Below are positions 1-8,726 of a stretch of DNA of 64,000 nt, in pieces. Numbering within the stretch: position 1 is the first letter of the stretch; the number at the start of each line of letters is the position of its first letter. The stretch is from assembly GCA_017305935.1 (NCBI GenBank), contig JAFKJU010000025.1, positions 142,440 to 206,439 on the forward strand, written 5' to 3'. The position numbers and the translations under genes were made by a program. The notes beneath the pieces are model-generated. The model was not told where the DNA came from and searched no databases. It worked only from the letters and a program-made list of their open reading frames with translations. Origin of the DNA: Hyphomicrobiales bacterium. Its GTDB lineage: Bacteria; Pseudomonadota; Alphaproteobacteria; Rhizobiales; Rhizobiaceae.

Positions 1-1061
1 TTCTGCTTGATCAGATCGAAGGACACCGCCCACAATTCCGTCCGCCCGGTCAGCGTCACCACCTCGTTGATCGAGCCGGTGCGCGCCAGGGGCCCAAGAA
101 GCACCGTCAGATCGGGAAACCGTCCCAGCGCCAGCAGCACCACCGCGAAGAAGGCGAAGACCGAGCCGAAAAGCAGGGCGGGCGCGAGCAGCCGCCGCTC
201 GCGCAATGCGATGACCAGCCAGGTGCCGGCGGTGGCGGCCAGCATCGTGCGGCTGTCGGCGGCCATGATGGCGGCGAAGCCCACGACCAGCGACGCCACC
301 AGAACCGTCCAGCCGATCACCTTGCGCCGCTTGAGGATCAGCGCGAAGGTCGCCAGCAGCGCGGCCTGCGCGCCCAGCACGTTGGGATGGCCGGAAAAGC
401 CCCGCAGCCGGTAGACATGTTCCTCCACCGAAGGCGGCAGCCAGGCGATATCGGGAAACACGACGCCCGAAATCAGCCCGATGGTGATGAAGACTAGCAG
501 GGTGAGCGTCAGAAGACGCAGCGTCGCATCCGGGCCGAGCACCGAGACGACGAGGCAGGCGAGGATGATATAGGACGCAAGGCCGAGCGCATTGGCCGCC
601 GTATAGGCCGGGATCAGCGACCAAGCCGCCGAGACGAAGGCCACCAGCCCGTAGAGACAGGCCAGCAGCACTGTCCTTTCGCGCAGAAACGGCAGCAGCC
701 GCCGGACGTGGAAGGGGCAGATGAGGAAGACCAGCAGCCACGAACTGAGCTTGATGATGTTCTCGACATCCATGCCGCCGGTCCGGGCATAGCCATCCAT
801 GCGCATTCCGAAGCTGAGGCCGAAAAAGGCGAAGATGAACAGAAGGCCGATTGCCCAGCGTCGGCCACGGATGCAGGCGAGGACGAGCGTCGCGCTGACG
901 ACCGCGAGGATGGGAACGAGCGGAAGGGCGGCGACCGACGGTTGCGGGACCGCCCGAAGAAGGAGCGCCAGCCAGGCGAGAATAACGGCGAGCGCGATGC
1001 CCGCCGCGACAGCGCCCATGCCCGCCGGGCCTTTCCAGGCGGTATCTGTTGCCGTCGTCAT
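1..1061 (-). CDS. O-antigen ligase/polymerase family membrane protein (3' end outside window)
   Basis: Polytopic inner-membrane protein of the O-antigen ligase/Wzy type, which polymerises or transfers undecaprenyl-linked glycans on the periplasmic face. About 353 residues are visible and the C-terminus runs off the left edge. The translation is a series of hydrophobic helices with short loops, and a larger loop around SVEEHVYRLRGFSGHPNVLG, whose R-G-x-x-x-H-P-N pattern is typical of this family, with TGRTELW near the cut end. Its ATG overlaps the stop of the upstream chain-length gene in an ATGA arrangement, so the two are translationally coupled at the end of the exopolysaccharide operon. 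The substrate is not deducible. Confidence 0.85.
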   Translation of the reverse strand, partial: MTTATDTAWKGPAGMGAVAAGIALAVILAWLALLLRAVPQPSVAALPLVPILAVVSATLVLACIRGRRWAIGLLFIFAFFGLSFGMRMDGYARTGGMDVENIIKLSSWLLVFLICPFHVRRLLPFLRERTVLLACLYGLVAFVSAAWSLIPAYTAANALGLASYIILACLVVSVLGPDATLRLLTLTLLVFITIGLISGVVFPDIAWLPPSVEEHVYRLRGFSGHPNVLGAQAALLATFALILKRRKVIGWTVLVASLVVGFAAIMAADSRTMLAATAGTWLVIALRERRLLAPALLFGSVFAFFAVVLLALGRFPDLTVLLGPLARTGSINEVVTLTGRTELWAVSFDLIKQ

Positions 1062-2515
1062 GATTGCTGCATCAGGCGCAGGGTGGTGCGCCGGATGGCA
1101 GATGCATTGAGGGCCGCGCCTGCCAGCAGCGCCGCGCCGAAGGCGCCGGCGAGATAGAGCGGCAGGATCGGGAAGACCGGTTTGTCCGGCACGGTTGCCG
1201 GCGACAGGACTTCCGCATCCGGCTTCAGGGCTTCTGTGGAGGGACCGCGTGTCTTCATGCGGGTCAGGGCGTCGGCCAGCACCTGCGTGTCGTTGTCGAC
1301 CCGCAGGCGAAGCTCGTCAAGACGCAGGCTCGCCTTGCGACGGTCCACCATGGTCTGGCGTATCTTCTGGATTTCGTCGGTCAGGCGCTTTTCGCGCTCG
1401 GCCCAGTTCTCGGCCTCGACACGCACGCTGGTGACGATGCGATCCCGCTCGATTTCCGCCTGCCTGGATATGCTGCGCGCCTCCGTCGGCATGACGGCCA
1501 GGCGCGACATGCTTTCCGTCAGGCTCTGGTTCAATTGCCGGATCGTCGGCGAGGCCAAAACTTCCGGCGCGCTGTCGAGCGTGCCGGCCGCCTTCATCGC
1601 GGTGAGCGTGTCGGTGCGCGTGCGAAAATCGATGAGCTGGGCGCGGGCATTGGCAAGCTCGGTGCTCAGGGTCGAGAGCTGGGCTTCGAGCGATATCTGA
1701 ACGCCCTGGTCGATAAGGCCGGATGTGTTGAGAAAATCCTCCATCTCCCGTTGCGAGGTCTCGGCGCGGCGCTTGGCCTCGTCGACGCGGTCGGAAAGCA
1801 GCTTGTTCATGGCGTCGGCATCGTCGACCTTGCGCATCACCTGCGCCTTCAGATAGGCGCCGACCAGCGTGTTGGTCAGGGCCGTCGCCTTTTCCGGGTC
1901 GTTGGAGCGAAAGCCGACCTTGACGGTGTAGGACTGGCGGTCGCGATCGATCACCATGCGGTGCCAGAGGTTTTCGCGCAGTTGGGTCTCCTCGCGCGCG
2001 GCGGCGTTGGCGATGCCGTCGCCGTCGAGCAGGCCGTCGGTCGATGGCGCGATGAAGCCGTGCGCCCAGGTCTGCGGCAAGGCGACGTCGAGAAAGTTCA
2101 TGACCAGCGCCTGCGCCTTTTCGGTGGCGCCGGGCTTCGGCCGGAATTCGTCGTCCTGCGCCAGATGGTGGATGTCGATCACCTCTTTCGCCAGGTTGAC
2201 GGAATGCAGCCGGTCGAGATCGGAAATGATGAAGCTTTCGTCCAATGGCTGGCGCGAAGCTTCCGAAACGTCGTTCTGGCCTTCCATGTTGGTGGGGCGG
2301 AGCACCAGCGTCGCGGTCGATTCGTAGATGCGCGGGATCGACGGCCAGACGATGGCGGCGGCGGCCATCACCGTCATGCCGCCGACGACGAAGCGCCGCA
2401 CGGAATAGCGCGGTTCCGGCGTCTTCACCCGTTCGTCGGCGCGGGCGCGGATGATCGCCTCCTCCTCGTCGGTCGCATGAAGCGGGATCGGTTTGGAATT
2501 GTAGACCCTGGTCAT
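1058..2515 (-). CDS. Wzz/GumC-type exopolysaccharide chain-length determinant
   Basis: Inner-membrane polysaccharide co-polymerase, 485 residues. A cytoplasmic N-terminus is followed by a first membrane helix at about residues 41-59, the motif SIPRIYESTATLVLRP at the start of the Wzz domain, a long periplasmic region rich in heptad-like helices (about 230-420), and a proline-rich second membrane helix near 450-470. No Walker A/B kinase domain follows, so this is a Wzz/GumC form without a fused tyrosine kinase. It would set polymer length together with the downstream polymerase, whose start codon overlaps this stop. The ATG is preceded by an ACGGAG ribosome site. Confidence 0.85.
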   Translation of the reverse strand: MTRVYNSKPIPLHATDEEEAIIRARADERVKTPEPRYSVRRFVVGGMTVMAAAAIVWPSIPRIYESTATLVLRPTNMEGQNDVSEASRQPLDESFIISDLDRLHSVNLAKEVIDIHHLAQDDEFRPKPGATEKAQALVMNFLDVALPQTWAHGFIAPSTDGLLDGDGIANAAAREETQLRENLWHRMVIDRDRQSYTVKVGFRSNDPEKATALTNTLVGAYLKAQVMRKVDDADAMNKLLSDRVDEAKRRAETSQREMEDFLNTSGLIDQGVQISLEAQLSTLSTELANARAQLIDFRTRTDTLTAMKAAGTLDSAPEVLASPTIRQLNQSLTESMSRLAVMPTEARSISRQAEIERDRIVTSVRVEAENWAEREKRLTDEIQKIRQTMVDRRKASLRLDELRLRVDNDTQVLADALTRMKTRGPSTEALKPDAEVLSPATVPDKPVFPILPLYLAGAFGAALLAGAALNASAIRRTTLRLMQQS

Positions 2516-2536
2516 CTCCGTTGTCTCCCTCGCGCC

Positions 2537-3403
2537 TCAGCTTCTGACGAATGCATAGAGCCTTCCGCGCATCGGACCTGAGATGATGCGGAAGCCGACA
2601 TAGAGCGTTGTCACCATCAGGAACTGCCGCATCGTCAGAAATCCCGCGCGCAGATAGTGGTATCGGAAGCGGATTTCGTTGACGGCATAGACGAGGCCGC
2701 CACGCCGCTCGTTGAGCCCGGCTCCCGTCCGCGATTTGACCAGGACTTTGGGGATGATGTGAAAGCGCACGCCGGCCAGCGCCATGCGGATCCAGAGGTC
2801 GTAATCCTCCAGCAGGCCGAATTTCATGCGATAGCCGCCGGCCGAGCGCAGCGCCTCCGCCCGGAACGCGACCGAGGGGTGGACGACGATGTTGCGCCAG
2901 TGGAGCGCCTGCACGATCGCCTCATGGGTCGTTGGCGCTGTGCGCAGCCGGGTCGCCGGGTTCTCGTCGTAGAATTCCTCGGCCCAGGAGGCGACGAGTC
3001 CGATGTCCGGGTGGCCCTCGAGATAATCCATCTCGAGGGCGATACGGTCCGGCAGGCAGATATCGTCGCTGTCCATACGCAGGATGAAGGGCTGGGTGCA
3101 GACGGCCAGGCCCGCATTCAGCGCATCCGCCAGCCCGCAGTTCTTTTCAAGCCGGACCACCAGGAAGTCCCAGGGCGCATCGAGGGCATCGAAATCGGCG
3201 ATCACCTTTTCCTGGTCGGCTCCAACGGGACCATCCAGCACCAGCACGATCTGGTCGGCGGCGCGTGTCTGGATGCGAAGGCTTTCCAGGCTGGCGGAAA
3301 GGTTCGATGCTTTCTCCCGGGCATAGGTCGCCATCAGCACCGATATGCCCATCGCCCGAGCCGGGTCGCCGGCGAACTGTGGGCTTGCCTCGCGTCCGTC
3401 CAT
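2537..3403 (-). CDS. family 2 glycosyltransferase
   Basis: Inverting GT-A glycosyltransferase of 288 residues that adds a sugar to the lipid-linked exopolysaccharide repeat unit on the cytoplasmic side. The N-terminal nucleotide-binding strand reads ISVLMATYARE, the metal-binding D-x-D region reads LRMDSDDICLPDRI, and ...LLEDYDLWIRMALAG carries the ED(Y)-type catalytic acidic pair common in GT2. The ATG used here has GAGGTGA five bases upstream; a GTG five codons earlier would overlap the previous gene. It begins 4 bp after the ExoY-like gene stop and ends 21 bp before the Wzz gene. The sugar donor cannot be told from the sequence. Confidence 0.88.
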   Translation of the reverse strand: MDGREASPQFAGDPARAMGISVLMATYAREKASNLSASLESLRIQTRAADQIVLVLDGPVGADQEKVIADFDALDAPWDFLVVRLEKNCGLADALNAGLAVCTQPFILRMDSDDICLPDRIALEMDYLEGHPDIGLVASWAEEFYDENPATRLRTAPTTHEAIVQALHWRNIVVHPSVAFRAEALRSAGGYRMKFGLLEDYDLWIRMALAGVRFHIIPKVLVKSRTGAGLNERRGGLVYAVNEIRFRYHYLRAGFLTMRQFLMVTTLYVGFRIISGPMRGRLYAFVRS

Positions 3404-3407
3404 GATG

Positions 3408-4100
3408 TCACCTCGCACCGGTGGAGGACAGGATCACGCGTGGCGTGCGGGCCAGGATGATCAGGTCGAGCAGGAGCGTCTGGCGACGCACGTAATCGAC
3501 ATCCAGCTCGACGCGGCGCTGGTAGCTGACGTCGTTGCGGCCGCTGACCTGCCACAGGCCGGTGATGCCGGGCAGAACGCTGGCGTATGCGCCGACATGT
3601 TCCTTGTACCGGGCAAGCTCGGCGCTGGTGACCGGCCGCGGGCCGACGAGGCTCATCTCGCCACGCAGCACGTTGAAGATCTGCGGCAGCTCGTCGAAGC
3701 TGGTCCTGCGCAGGACCTTGCCGATCGGCGTGATACGGGGGTCGAACATCAGCTTCTGGTCGCGGGCCCATTCGTCGCTGGCCTTGGGGTGGTGGCCGAG
3801 ATATTCGGTCAGGCAATGGTCCGCATCGACGATCATGGTCCTGAATTTCAGGCAGTCGAACGGCGTGATGCCCCTGCCGACGCGCGAATGCCGGTAGAGA
3901 ACGGGACCGCCATCAAGCGACACGAGAACCGCGATCACCAGCAGCAGCGGCGCAATGACCACAAGCAGGGCAAGCGCAAGCGTCACATCGAAGATACGCT
4001 TTGCCGTCGCGCTCCAGGGGGACTGGCGGACAGGCCATGCCGCCAGCGGCACGGCGCGTGACGACACGGATGCATCGCCGAACTTTTGCAATTGATTCAC
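3408..4100 (-). CDS. ExoY/WcaJ-type undecaprenyl-phosphate sugar phosphotransferase
   Basis: Priming enzyme for exopolysaccharide synthesis: transfers a hexose-1-phosphate from UDP-sugar to undecaprenyl phosphate. At 230 residues it matches the short ExoY form. A membrane helix/re-entrant helix lies at about 35-62 (RIFDVTLALALLVVIAPLLL). The catalytic core follows with CLKFRTM, RRTSFDELPQIFNVLRGEMS, LVGPRPV and the C-terminal PGITGLWQVSGRN, all signatures of bacterial sugar transferases. The start is GTG with a GGAGG site six bases upstream. As first gene of a four-gene minus-strand operon it is probably transcribed from the AT-rich region upstream. ExoY (galactose-1-P) is the nearest relative I recognise, but glucose-1-P is equally possible. 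Confidence 0.88.
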   Translation of the reverse strand: MNQLQKFGDASVSSRAVPLAAWPVRQSPWSATAKRIFDVTLALALLVVIAPLLLVIAVLVSLDGGPVLYRHSRVGRGITPFDCLKFRTMIVDADHCLTEYLGHHPKASDEWARDQKLMFDPRITPIGKVLRRTSFDELPQIFNVLRGEMSLVGPRPVTSAELARYKEHVGAYASVLPGITGLWQVSGRNDVSYQRRVELDVDYVRRQTLLLDLIILARTPRVILSSTGAR

Positions 4101-4456
4101 GGCAAGTCCTCCAAAACCGGACAGTCATTCAGGTCTATCGAGGAGCAAGCACACCATTGCAGCGAGGGCGTTTGCAAGGAAACTGAGGGAGTACCTCCAA
4201 GGTAACGCAATCGAAATAGCTATGGGTGACGTAAATTGTAACTATATATGCTTATATATAGTTCAATGTGAATAGATTGATTTTTAACGTTGAAATGGAT
4301 AATCGGATATTACATTATAATTGTTTGAATATTTGATTCGCGGCGAAGTTTCCCGGAAAGTCAGTTGAGCTGAATTTTCGTTTTAATATTTGCGCGCGGT
4401 GAGAGGCAAACACCTTTGCGAGGAAGTGAGGGGCCTGAAAAGAGGGAAGACGTATC
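4101..4456. promoter_or_regulatory. AT-rich divergent intergenic region
   Basis: A 356-base gene-free stretch separates the exopolysaccharide operon from the LuxR-type regulator. Its middle (about 4205-4330) is far more AT-rich than anything near it, with runs such as ctatatatgcttatatata. This is the expected place for divergent promoters and for regulator or IHF/H-NS-like binding. I see no convincing ORF; frames reported through it are extensions of antisense shadows. Confidence 0.6.
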
Positions 4457-5239
4457 ATGCTTATCCCTACGTATATATTCGATTCCTGTCGGTTGTTTCG
4501 CGAGGGCACGCGATTGATCCTTGGGGCGGCATCGTTCGAAGTCCTGGGAATTGGCGAGACGTTGCACGACCTCCACAGCGTGCCGGCGACGGATTCCGCG
4601 ACCCTGTATGTCATCGGCAATCCCGCCGGCGCGACAGTTTTCGAATTCATCGAATGCATTCTCGCCGCCAATCGTCTCGCCCGCATCGCCGTCGTCGTCG
4701 ATACCCATGAAGACAGGGCCTCGACGGCGATTCTGGAACGTGGCGCCAAGGGCTATCTGCACAAGAACCTGTCGTCCGAGAGCTTCGTAAAGGCGCTGCA
4801 ACTGATTTCGGAGGAGTGCTCGGTCGTTGCCGGCTGGCCGATGGCGCGGGATGGTCGTGCCGCGGCGGCGATGACTCTGCCGCTCTCCATGCGTCCGCCA
4901 TCCCTCGTGGAGGAGCGAATCATCCGGGCCGAACCCGAGACGGCGGATCGTGAAGACACCGGGGCCGTTGCGGATGAAACGGCGGCCCGTCTCGTGCTGA
5001 ACAATGCGCGGGCCGGCCTGCGCCTGCGCAACCTTTCGCCGCGCGAGACCGCCATCCTCAAGCTTGTGATGAGCGGCGAATCCAACAAGCAGATCGCCCG
5101 CGACCTCAACATCACCGAAAGCACCGTCAAGGTTCATATCAAGACCATCCTGCGCAAGATCGACGTGAAGAACCGCACGCAAGCCGCCATCTGGGCTTTG
5201 GCCGATCCGGATTTCACGCCGCCTTCCCAATCCCATTAG
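4457..5239 (+). CDS. LuxR-family response regulator with degenerate receiver domain
   Basis: Transcription regulator of 260 residues. Residues 1 to about 115 look like a receiver fold ([17 protein letters not shown] at the start; [20 protein letters not shown] with the conserved lysine of the beta5 loop), but at the usual phospho-acceptor strand the sequence is LYVIGNPAG, with no aspartate visible. The C-terminal LuxR helix-turn-helix is intact: [12 protein letters not shown], then [20 protein letters not shown]. No histidine kinase is adjacent. Its divergence from the exopolysaccharide operon suggests it controls those genes. It may work without phosphorylation, or through another signal. 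Confidence 0.82.
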   Translation: MLIPTYIFDSCRLFREGTRLILGAASFEVLGIGETLHDLHSVPATDSATLYVIGNPAGATVFEFIECILAANRLARIAVVVDTHEDRASTAILERGAKGYLHKNLSSESFVKALQLISEECSVVAGWPMARDGRAAAAMTLPLSMRPPSLVEERIIRAEPETADREDTGAVADETAARLVLNNARAGLRLRNLSPRETAILKLVMSGESNKQIARDLNITESTVKVHIKTILRKIDVKNRTQAAIWALADPDFTPPSQSH

Positions 5240-5260
5240 GGCGAAGACTCGACCGGCCTG

Positions 5261-5288
5261 GAGCGTCTCCGGTTCGCCGGAAACGCTC
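5261..5288. repeat. UUCG-loop hairpin, possible terminator and rhizobial palindromic repeat
   Basis: GAGCGT and ACGCTC pair as outer arms and TCCGG/CCGGA as inner arms around a TTCG loop, with one internal mismatch. It lies 22 bases after the regulator stop codon, so it could end that transcript, although only a weak T-rich stretch follows. From memory the sequence resembles short GAGCGTTTCCGG-type palindromes scattered between rhizobial genes. Confidence 0.5.
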
Positions 5289-5427
5289 TCATTGTCTTGT
5301 CGGGTGAATTTTCGTTCCGGAGCACGCCCCGCGTCCGTGGGCGATGCTCTATCGCGTTGTTTCGATGCTCGATTTTTTTGGAGAGATCAGTCTGCTTGTC
5401 GCGCTTTGGATCGCGCCCGCGACTGCG

Positions 5428-6186
5428 TCATAAAGGAGAGGCAAGTTTCGTGGTGATCGCCACGCGCGGAATGCCGTTGGGGTCGAGAACGAACAGCACC
5501 TCGCTGTAGGCCTTGGTGCGGGTGATCATCGATGCGGCCTGCCGTTCCTGCCCGTGGCCGAATTCGAAGGCCAGCCAGCCGCCGGGCTTCAGGAAGTCCA
5601 GCGCCTCCCGCACCAGCCGCTGCTGGATGGAAATGCCGTAAGGCCCGCCGTCGAAGGCTTCGCGCGGTTCGGAATCGAGCAGATGGGCGCGATCGCCGTT
5701 CAGCCGGCCGGTGGAAATATAGGGCGGATTGCACATCACCAGATCCACCTGGCCTTCCAGCCCGATGTTCCTGATGTTCTCGAACATATCGCCCTGCACG
5801 ACGGTAACGCGATTTTGCAATTCGTAGCGCAGCACATTGTTCCAGGCGACCGCTACGGTATCGGCGGTCAGGTCGCAGGCCCAGACGTCGGCGTCGCGAA
5901 TCTGATGTGCGATGGCGATCGCCAGATTGCCGCAGCCGCAACACATGTCGATGACGCGCGGGCGCGCCGGACCCTTCGACAGGCGCTCGATGCAAACCTT
6001 GGCCAGCAGCTCGGTTTCCTTGCGCGGCGCAAGCACATTCGGCCCCAGCCGGAAGCTGAGATCCATGAAAGTCGCCAACTTGTTCTTGAACGTGTTCATC
6101 TCCGGTTGCGAGAGCGCTACGTCTCCGGGATGGAACAAATCCTCCGCCATATCGGAGGGCGTTGATTGCCGATCATTGCGTGACAT
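5428..6186 (-). CDS. HemK/PrmC-like class I SAM-dependent methyltransferase
   Basis: SAM-dependent methyltransferase, 252 residues from this start. FRLGPNVLAPRKETELLAK is the linker typical of HemK/PrmC enzymes, VIDMCCGCGNLAIAIA is the SAM-binding motif I, and NPPY is the motif IV of N- (amide or adenine) methyltransferases. PrmC itself methylates glutamine in release factors, but this one sits opposite an acyl-carrier/amidotransferase cluster and may modify that product. GGAGG lies seven bases before the ATG chosen here. A second in-frame ATG at 6312, with an even stronger Shine-Dalgarno, would add 42 arginine-rich residues, so the true N-terminus is open. Confidence 0.78.
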   Translation of the reverse strand: MSRNDRQSTPSDMAEDLFHPGDVALSQPEMNTFKNKLATFMDLSFRLGPNVLAPRKETELLAKVCIERLSKGPARPRVIDMCCGCGNLAIAIAHQIRDADVWACDLTADTVAVAWNNVLRYELQNRVTVVQGDMFENIRNIGLEGQVDLVMCNPPYISTGRLNGDRAHLLDSEPREAFDGGPYGISIQQRLVREALDFLKPGGWLAFEFGHGQERQAASMITRTKAYSEVLFVLDPNGIPRVAITTKLASPL

Positions 6187-6319
6187 CGATTTTCCTCCGC
6201 CGCCGGGGCTATTGCACACGCCGCGCGCATACCTATGCCGAAGCCGGCGGCCCCCACGGCGGCGATGGTCCCACCAGAATTCGGGGGCGTAAAGATCGCG
6301 GTCACGGCGCATGCGAGTT

Positions 6320-6328
6320 ACCTCCTTC
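6320..6328 (-). promoter_or_regulatory. strong Shine-Dalgarno upstream of the methyltransferase extension
   Basis: On the minus strand this reads GAAGGAGGT, complementary to the 16S tail, and sits seven bases before an ATG at 6312 that is in frame with the methyltransferase. It competes with the GGAGG site used by the downstream ATG at 6186. Confidence 0.6.
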
Positions 6329-6469
6329 GCGTATGCGCCGGGACGGCTAATCATCCCGCCCGGGGTAGTCCCTTTGCGCCGTTGCTTCGCCCGTGAAGCG
6401 CCGACAAGCTTGGTCTTGCGGAAATGGCGTCGCGAGACTTTGCGGCGAACCCTGCATTGTGAGGCGAGT

Positions 6470-8425
6470 ATGTGTGGAATTGTCGGATATTTCGGCCATG
6501 GCATGGCCCCTGATGCGGCGGAAATCGTCCTGCAGCGCATGAGCCATGCGCTGCGCCATCGCGGCCCCGACGATTCCGGCGTTCATGCCGAAATTGCTGC
6601 CGGCTTCGGCCATCGGCGTCTTTCGATCGTCGGCCTGGCCGATGGCCAGCAGCCGATGTGCAATGCCGACGGCGCGCTGTGGATCAGCTTCAACGGCGAA
6701 GTCTTCAATCATGTCGAACTCCGCAGAATGCTGGAAGCGAAGGGGTATCGCTTCCGCACCGCCTCCGACACCGAAGTGATCCTGCATCTCTATGAAGAGA
6801 AGGGCGACGCCTGCATCGACGAACTGAACGGCGATTTCGCCTTTGCCATCTGGGACAGCCGGCAAGGGCGGATGCTGGTCGCCCGCGACAGGATGGGCGT
6901 GCGGCCGCTGTTCTATGCCGAGCGGCGCGGCATGGTCTTCTTCGCTTCTGAAATCAAGGCGCTGCTGGAAGTGCCCGGAATCGAGGCTGAAATTGATCCC
7001 TTCGCGCTCGACCAGGTTTTCACCTGCTGGGCGCCTGTTCCGCCGCGCACCATGTTCAAGGGCGTTCTGGAACTGCCGGCCGGTCATTGCATGGTGCTGG
7101 ATGGATCGGGTATGGCCATCCGGCAATATTGGGATCTCGACTTTCCGCAGGATGTCTGCGGCGCGCAGAACGAGCAGGCCATTGCCGAGGAATTGCTCGC
7201 GCTTCTCGACGATGCGACGGCGATCCGTATGCGCGCCGATGTCCCCGTGGGCGCCTATCTCTCGGGCGGGCTCGATTCCTCGGTGACCTGCGCGCTGGCG
7301 AAACCCTATGCCGCCTCGGGCTTGCGCACCTTTTCCGTGACCTTCGATACGCCGGAGCATGACGAAAGCCCGTTCCAGCAGCAGATGGTCTCTGCGCTCG
7401 GAACCCGTCATTCCGCCGTCGCCTGCGGGCCGGAGGAGATCGCCGGCGCATTCCCGGCCGTCATCGCCCATACGGAAAAACCGATCATCCGCACCGCGCC
7501 GGCGCCGCTGCATGTCCTGTCGCGCCATGTGCGCGATGCGGGCATGAAAGTGGTGCTGACCGGCGAGGGTGCCGACGAGGTGTTTGCCGGCTACGATCTC
7601 TTCAAGGAGGCCAAGGTTCGCCGCTTCTGCGCCCGCCAGCCGGGCTCGCGTCGCCGACCGCTGCTCTTCAGCCGCCTCTATCCCTATCTGCCGGGATTGA
7701 CCCAGCAGACTCCGGAATCCCTGGCCGCCTTTTTCGGTGCGAAGGGCGAGGATATCGGCGATCCGCTCTTCTCGCATCGCCCGCGCTATCGCAGCACGGC
7801 AGCTGCGAAGCTCTTCTTTTCCGGCGATCTGCGCAAGACGCTCGAGGGATATGACGCCACCGACGAGATCCTCGCCCGCCTGCCCGGTGATTTCGGCCGC
7901 TGGCATCCGCAACATCAGGCGCAATATCTCGAAACGAAATTCCTGTTGCCGGATTACATCCTGTCGAGCCAGGGCGACCGGATGGCCATGGCGCATGGCG
8001 TCGAAGGACGTTTCCCCTTCCTCGACCACCGCGTCGTCGATTATGCCGCGCGGCTTAAGCCCTCGTTGAAGCTTCGCGGCTTCGCGGAAAAGCATATCCT
8101 GCGCCGGGCCGTGGCCGATCTCCTGCCGCCCGCCATCGCGCAACGCACCAAACAGCCCTACCGCGCCCCCGACAGCCGTTCCTTCCTGACGGGACAGGAG
8201 CCGAATTATGTCCGCTGCTGCTTCTCCGCCCAGGCGCTGGAGGAGACCGGGCTCTTCAATCCGGCCGCGGCCGGGAAGCTTATCGAAAAATGCCGCCGCC
8301 AGACGGATGGCTTCCGGGACAACGCCGCCTTCGTCGGCATCCTGTCCACCCAGCTCTGGCATCGGACTTTTACCAGACAATCCCTTTTGAACGATGGCGA
8401 CCGCCTTCTGGCGGCAGTGAACTGA
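6470..8425 (+). CDS. AsnB-like glutamine-dependent amidotransferase of a biosynthetic cluster
   Basis: Class II glutamine amidotransferase of 651 residues. The start is fixed by Cys2 (MCGIVGYFG), the N-terminal nucleophile that releases ammonia from glutamine. The synthetase half has the ATP-pyrophosphatase loop SGGLDSS at 265-271 and LTGEGADEVFAGYDLFKEAK. In asparagine synthetase the carboxylate is adenylated and amidated. This enzyme belongs to the subgroup found in EPS and natural-product loci, and I infer that its substrate is not aspartate. It opens an operon: the carrier protein starts 8 bases after its stop. The 157 bases to the divergent strong start at 6312 must hold both promoters. 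Confidence 0.88.
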   Translation: MCGIVGYFGHGMAPDAAEIVLQRMSHALRHRGPDDSGVHAEIAAGFGHRRLSIVGLADGQQPMCNADGALWISFNGEVFNHVELRRMLEAKGYRFRTASDTEVILHLYEEKGDACIDELNGDFAFAIWDSRQGRMLVARDRMGVRPLFYAERRGMVFFASEIKALLEVPGIEAEIDPFALDQVFTCWAPVPPRTMFKGVLELPAGHCMVLDGSGMAIRQYWDLDFPQDVCGAQNEQAIAEELLALLDDATAIRMRADVPVGAYLSGGLDSSVTCALAKPYAASGLRTFSVTFDTPEHDESPFQQQMVSALGTRHSAVACGPEEIAGAFPAVIAHTEKPIIRTAPAPLHVLSRHVRDAGMKVVLTGEGADEVFAGYDLFKEAKVRRFCARQPGSRRRPLLFSRLYPYLPGLTQQTPESLAAFFGAKGEDIGDPLFSHRPRYRSTAAAKLFFSGDLRKTLEGYDATDEILARLPGDFGRWHPQHQAQYLETKFLLPDYILSSQGDRMAMAHGVEGRFPFLDHRVVDYAARLKPSLKLRGFAEKHILRRAVADLLPPAIAQRTKQPYRAPDSRSFLTGQEPNYVRCCFSAQALEETGLFNPAAAGKLIEKCRRQTDGFRDNAAFVGILSTQLWHRTFTRQSLLNDGDRLLAAVN

Positions 8426-8433
8426 GGAGAGGC

Positions 8434-8712
8434 ATGATGATGTACCTGAAAGAGCAAATCCGGGCCTTTATTGTCGAAAGCTTCCTGTTCGGCGATACCA
8501 CGCGCGCCCTGTCGGACGACGATTCGCTCATCGAGAACGATGTCGTCGATTCCACCGGCATCCTCGAACTCGTCAGTTTCGTCGAGGATACGTTCGCCGT
8601 CACCGTCGCCGACGTCGAGATCCTGCCGACTAATTTCGATTCCATCGCCAGGGTCGCCGCCTTCGTGGCCGGCAAGTCGGCCGTTTCAGCCCCGCTTGCC
8701 GTGGCAAGCTAG
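8434..8712 (+). CDS. acyl/peptidyl carrier protein
   Basis: Stand-alone carrier protein of 92 residues. The phosphopantetheine site is Ser40 in ENDVVDSTGILELVSFVEDTF; DST replaces the usual DSL of fatty-acid ACPs, and the domain looks more like those of exopolysaccharide and natural-product loci. It would carry an acyl or aminoacyl thioester between the downstream AMP-ligase, the amide-forming enzymes and the thioesterase. GAGGAGAGG precedes three consecutive ATG codons; the first is used here, but any of the three is possible. No dedicated phosphopantetheinyl transferase is visible in the window. Confidence 0.9.
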   Translation: MMMYLKEQIRAFIVESFLFGDTTRALSDDDSLIENDVVDSTGILELVSFVEDTFAVTVADVEILPTNFDSIARVAAFVAGKSAVSAPLAVAS

Positions 8713-8726
8713 ACGTGGAGGCGGCG

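Noticed and set aside
1064..2581. 505-codon plus-strand frame across the Wzz gene
   Set aside because: Shadow of the Wzz frame; no membrane helices or motifs, while the minus-strand protein has both expected Wzz helices.
6117..6305. Gly/Ala-rich small peptide frame resembling a bacteriocin precursor
   Set aside because: Its only start is a GTG 14 to 15 bases from the Shine-Dalgarno, and it overlaps the methyltransferase start. Kept as part of a finding but not called as a gene.
6347..8380. 677-codon open frame antisense to the AsnB-like gene
   Set aside because: The plus-strand protein has all amidotransferase motifs. The antisense translation has low-complexity Arg/Gly/Ala composition and no family features.
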